From Frigoribacterium sp. PhB116 (GTDB taxonomy: Bacteria > Actinomycetota > Actinomycetes > Actinomycetales > Microbacteriaceae), in the NCBI RefSeq assembly GCF_004364285.1, contig NZ_SOBE01000002.1:434001-498000 (forward strand): a stretch of 64,000 bases of DNA. The letters are read 5' to 3'. Numbering within the stretch: the stretch's first letter is position 1; every line of letters begins with the position of its first letter. The translations under genes and the position numbers were made by a program. A model generated the notes under the pieces. The model was not told the DNA's origin. It saw only the letters and a list, made by a program, of their open reading frames with translations, and did no database searches. Positions 62,228 to 64,000 of this stretch are shown here, in pieces.

Positions 62228-62728
62228 CTACGCACTCGTCGACGCCGCGTCGGCATCGGCGCGAGTCGACTCGGACCCGGCCTGCGTCGTGCCGGCGCCG
62301 GACCCGGAGCCCGTCTCGACGGCCGTGGCCGGGCTGGTCGTCACCTCGATCCGGCGCGGGGCGGCCTTCTGCGTCACCGGGATGACGATCGAGAGGACGC
62401 CGGCGTCGTAGTGGGCCGAGATGCCGCTCGCGTCGACTCCCTCGCCGAGGCTGAACTGACGGAGGTACGAGCCGTGCGGGCGCTCCTTCGCCAGCCACTG
62501 CGCGCCGGTGCGGGCGTCGGCCGTCCGCTGGGCCTTGACGGTGAGCACCTGGCCGTCCACGTCGACGTCGACGCTGCCCGGGTCGACGCCCGGCATGTCG
62601 GCGGAGAGCACGTAGCGGTCGCCGTCGCGGTACAGGTCGACGGGCATCTGCCGCGGGCCCTGCCGCGTCGCGAGCAGGCTGCCGGCGAGGCGGTCGAGCT
62701 CGGTGAAAGGATCGAAGGTCATTGCCAT
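62228..62728 (-). CDS. Hsp20/alpha-crystallin small heat-shock protein
   Basis: A 166-residue small chaperone. Alpha-crystallin domain about 27-128: MPVDLYRDGDRYVLSADMPGVDPGSVDVDVDGQVLTVKAQR, ERPHGSYLRQFSLGEGVDASGISAHYDAGVLSIVIPV. The C-terminal tail is Ser/Thr/Ala/Gly-rich and lacks a clear IxI motif. It holds unfolding proteins under heat stress without ATP. The gene has a HAIR-like operator upstream and a 28-residue ORF downstream. Confidence 0.94.
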   Translation of the reverse strand: MAMTFDPFTELDRLAGSLLATRQGPRQMPVDLYRDGDRYVLSADMPGVDPGSVDVDVDGQVLTVKAQRTADARTGAQWLAKERPHGSYLRQFSLGEGVDASGISAHYDAGVLSIVIPVTQKAAPRRIEVTTSPATAVETGSGSGAGTTQAGSESTRADADAASTSA

Positions 62729-62772
62729 GATGAAGAGTCCCCTTCCGTGACGGATTCACTGTCTCGTGGAGA

Positions 62773-62793
62773 GTTGAGTCGGTGTGGCTCAAC
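62773..62793 (-). promoter_or_regulatory. HspR-type operator (HAIR-like) upstream of hsp20
   Basis: GTTGAGC-N7-ACTCAAC on the minus strand, 45 bases before the hsp20 start. The HspR consensus is CTTGAGT-N7-ACTCAAG; the inner TTGAG and CTCAA words and the 7-base gap fit. Repression by HspR and release on heat shock are predicted. Confidence 0.6.
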
Positions 62794-62888
62794 TCGGTGA
62801 CTCGATGGTAGGACGGCGTCACGGCTCATAGCTCGGAGATCGCTCAGATCAGGCTCGGAGTTCGCTCGGAGGAACGACCGGGGGTGCC

Positions 62889-63488
62889 TCAGGCGCCCCG
62901 GACAGCCGCAGCGACCTGGGCCACCGCCTCCTCGACGGCCTTCCGCCGACCCGCGTCGTCGTCGCGCTCGGAGTCGTGCACCCACGCCGTGGCGCCGCGT
63001 CGGGCGCCCACGTAGTCGACGATCCCGTGGCCGACCTGCGTCTCGAGCGCCTGCTCGTAGCCGTGCTTCTCGTAGCTCCCGGCGTCGTCCCCGGCCACGA
63101 GGAGGAGGTGGACCGTGAGCCTGCCGAGGTTGCGTCGCATCCCGCCCTCCCCCTCCGGCCCGCCCACGTCGAACGCCCAGCCGTTCACGAACACCCGGTC
63201 GATCCAGCCCTTGAGCAGGGCCGGCATCGACCACCACCAGACGGGGAGGACGAGCACGAGGTGGTCGGCGGCGTCGAGACGGCGGTGCTCGGCTGCGACG
63301 TCGGCGGGGAACTCGCCCCCCACCCGGTAACTGTGCCTGTCGGCGGCGCCGAACCGCGGGTCGAAGCCCTCGGCGGCGAGATCGGCGATCTCGACCTCGC
63401 CGGGCTCCAGCGCCGCCCGCACCAGCTCGGCTATGCCTGCGGTGAGCGACTCGGGGTCAGGGTGGGCGGTGACGATGAGCGTCTTCAT
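62889..63488 (-). CDS. NAD(P)H-dependent flavodoxin-fold oxidoreductase
   Basis: A 199-residue quinone-reductase-like protein: LIVTAHPDPESLTAGIAELVRAAL at the FMN loop, DAADHLVLVLPVWWWSMPALLKGWIDRVFVNGWAF in the middle, and LLLVAGDDAGSYEKHGY. It resembles the NQO1/KefF/MdaB group, which reduces quinones or nitro compounds using FMN or FAD. Single gene, ATG at 63488. Confidence 0.88.
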   Translation of the reverse strand: MKTLIVTAHPDPESLTAGIAELVRAALEPGEVEIADLAAEGFDPRFGAADRHSYRVGGEFPADVAAEHRRLDAADHLVLVLPVWWWSMPALLKGWIDRVFVNGWAFDVGGPEGEGGMRRNLGRLTVHLLLVAGDDAGSYEKHGYEQALETQVGHGIVDYVGARRGATAWVHDSERDDDAGRRKAVEEAVAQVAAAVRGA

Positions 63489-63553
63489 GCCGTCCAGTCA
63501 ACCGGCTCGGGCTGGCCGTCCGCCGCTTCCGGGAGTCCTGCTGACCCGCCAGA

Positions 63554-63706
63554 GTGGCCGACGAGGGCGAGGAGATCGAGGTGCTCGAGCTGCCCTTCGC
63601 CGAGGCGCTGGCCATGGTCGACGACGGCCGCATCGTCGACGGCAAGACGATCATGCTGCTGCAGTGGGCGGCGCTGCGCCGGCTCACGACGGGCGGCCTC
63701 GGCTAG
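63554..63706 (+). pseudogene. NUDIX hydrolase remnant (C-terminal fragment)
   Basis: 50 codons starting near GTG 63554 and ending TAG 63704. They read like the C-terminus of NUDIX ADP-ribose pyrophosphatase-type enzymes: [20 protein letters not shown], then [23 protein letters not shown] at 63542-63544 closes the frame upstream, so the NUDIX box and the rest of the enzyme are absent. The left neighbour is the reductase gene on the other strand. It is best read as a relic of a deleted gene. Confidence 0.65.
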
Positions 63707-63724
63707 GGATCGCCGCCGGCGAGG

Positions 63725-64000
63725 TCAGCCCTCGCGCAGCACCTTCGACATGGCGCGCCCGCGTGCGACCTCGTCGACGAGCTTGTCGAGCCGCCGGATC
63801 TGCTGCATCAGCTCGTCGTCGAGCTCCTCGATGCGGACGCCGCAGATCACCCCGGTCACGAGCGACGCCCGCGGGTTCAGCTCGGCCGCCGCGAAGAAGT
63901 CACGGAACGACGTCCGTGCCGCCAGGTGCTCGGCGAGCCGCGTGTCGTCGTAGCCGGTCAGCCACGAGACCACCGTGTCGACCTCGGCCCGCGTGTGCCC
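63725..64000 (-). CDS. DUF2200 family protein, N-terminus beyond the window
   Basis: The C-terminal 91 residues of a DUF2200 protein; the frame is open to the right edge. Visible: HTRAEVDTVVSWLTGYDDTRL, FRDFFAAAELNPRASLVTGVICGVRIEELDDELMQQIRRLDKLVDEVARGRAMSKVLR. The family is about 115 residues long, so some 25 residues are missing. It resembles small proteins of unknown function found across many bacteria. Confidence 0.85.
   Translation of the reverse strand, partial: GHTRAEVDTVVSWLTGYDDTRLAEHLAARTSFRDFFAAAELNPRASLVTGVICGVRIEELDDELMQQIRRLDKLVDEVARGRAMSKVLREG

Overview
The window is very GC-rich DNA from an actinobacterium, most likely a member of the Micrococcales and probably of the Microbacteriaceae. 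This placement is inference. It rests on the base composition, the many GTG/TTG starts, the gene family types (monomeric isocitrate dehydrogenase, class F sortase, LAxTG surface protein, CGNR regulator, DUF3027), and the order XPB helicase / helicase-associated protein / membrane protein / cold-shock protein / DUF3027, which resembles the Rv0861c-Rv0871 neighbourhood of mycobacteria. No rRNA, CRISPR array, prophage or intact transposase is visible. One tRNA gene (Arg, CCU) is present.

Layout. 1-5592 (minus): a two-component system cut by the left edge, then an XPB-type repair helicase operon. 5679-10956: cold-shock protein, DUF3027 protein with an Asp-rich tail, serC, a DtxR/IdeR regulator, an NlpC/P60 hydrolase, a predicted 24-residue ORF closed by a strong terminator, and an HNH nuclease. 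10987-11475: a 60-bp nested palindrome, tRNA-Arg and a 3 x 86-bp tandem array that mirrors the tRNA 3' half. 11476-20781: acetyltransferase, Asp-nucleophile alpha/beta hydrolase with a divergent CGNR regulator, rtcB preceded by a small ORF, PAP2 phosphatase, RidA/HxlR pair, stress flavin-type protein, two overlapping crcB genes and arsC. 20810-27866: an Asp23/Gls24 envelope-stress locus in two halves, with an ECF sigma factor followed by Asp23-like proteins on the plus strand. 28041-34724: icd, an oxidoreductase/ThuA pair, glutaminase and a YdeI-like protein. 34993-39976: a surface module of LAxTG protein, lipoprotein class F sortase, CHRD substrate and a divergent ECF sigma/anti-sigma pair. 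40146-57436: lipid kinase, then an oligosaccharide-use island (ROK regulator, oxidoreductase, beta-mannosidase, HTH-less LacI-like protein, Opp-type ABC importer, GH36 and GH42). 57467-62007: a CitA/DcuS-type two-component system with dctA. 62132-64000: Hsp20 with a HspR-type operator and a 28-residue ORF behind it, a flavodoxin-fold reductase, a NUDIX remnant and a DUF2200 gene cut by the right edge.

The most unusual signal is a family of intergenic palindromes. Four copies (10987, 18086, 58520, 62049) share the exact 60-bp plan 8-11-8-6-8-11-8, meaning X-Y-X-loop-X'-Y'-X'. The X word is nearly the same in all four positions of one element but differs between elements. Variants of 58 bp (41236) and 68 bp (36653) follow the same plan. 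Four of the six lie between convergent genes, and one sits in frame inside a histidine kinase gene. A second family is a pair of about 90-95-bp intergenic repeats at 39999 and 47294 whose shared words keep identical spacing. A purine-rich word, AGGAGGYG, is scattered on both strands far more often than I would expect.

All coordinates come from reading the sequence by eye. Functions are assigned from recognised families and motifs; no searches were run.
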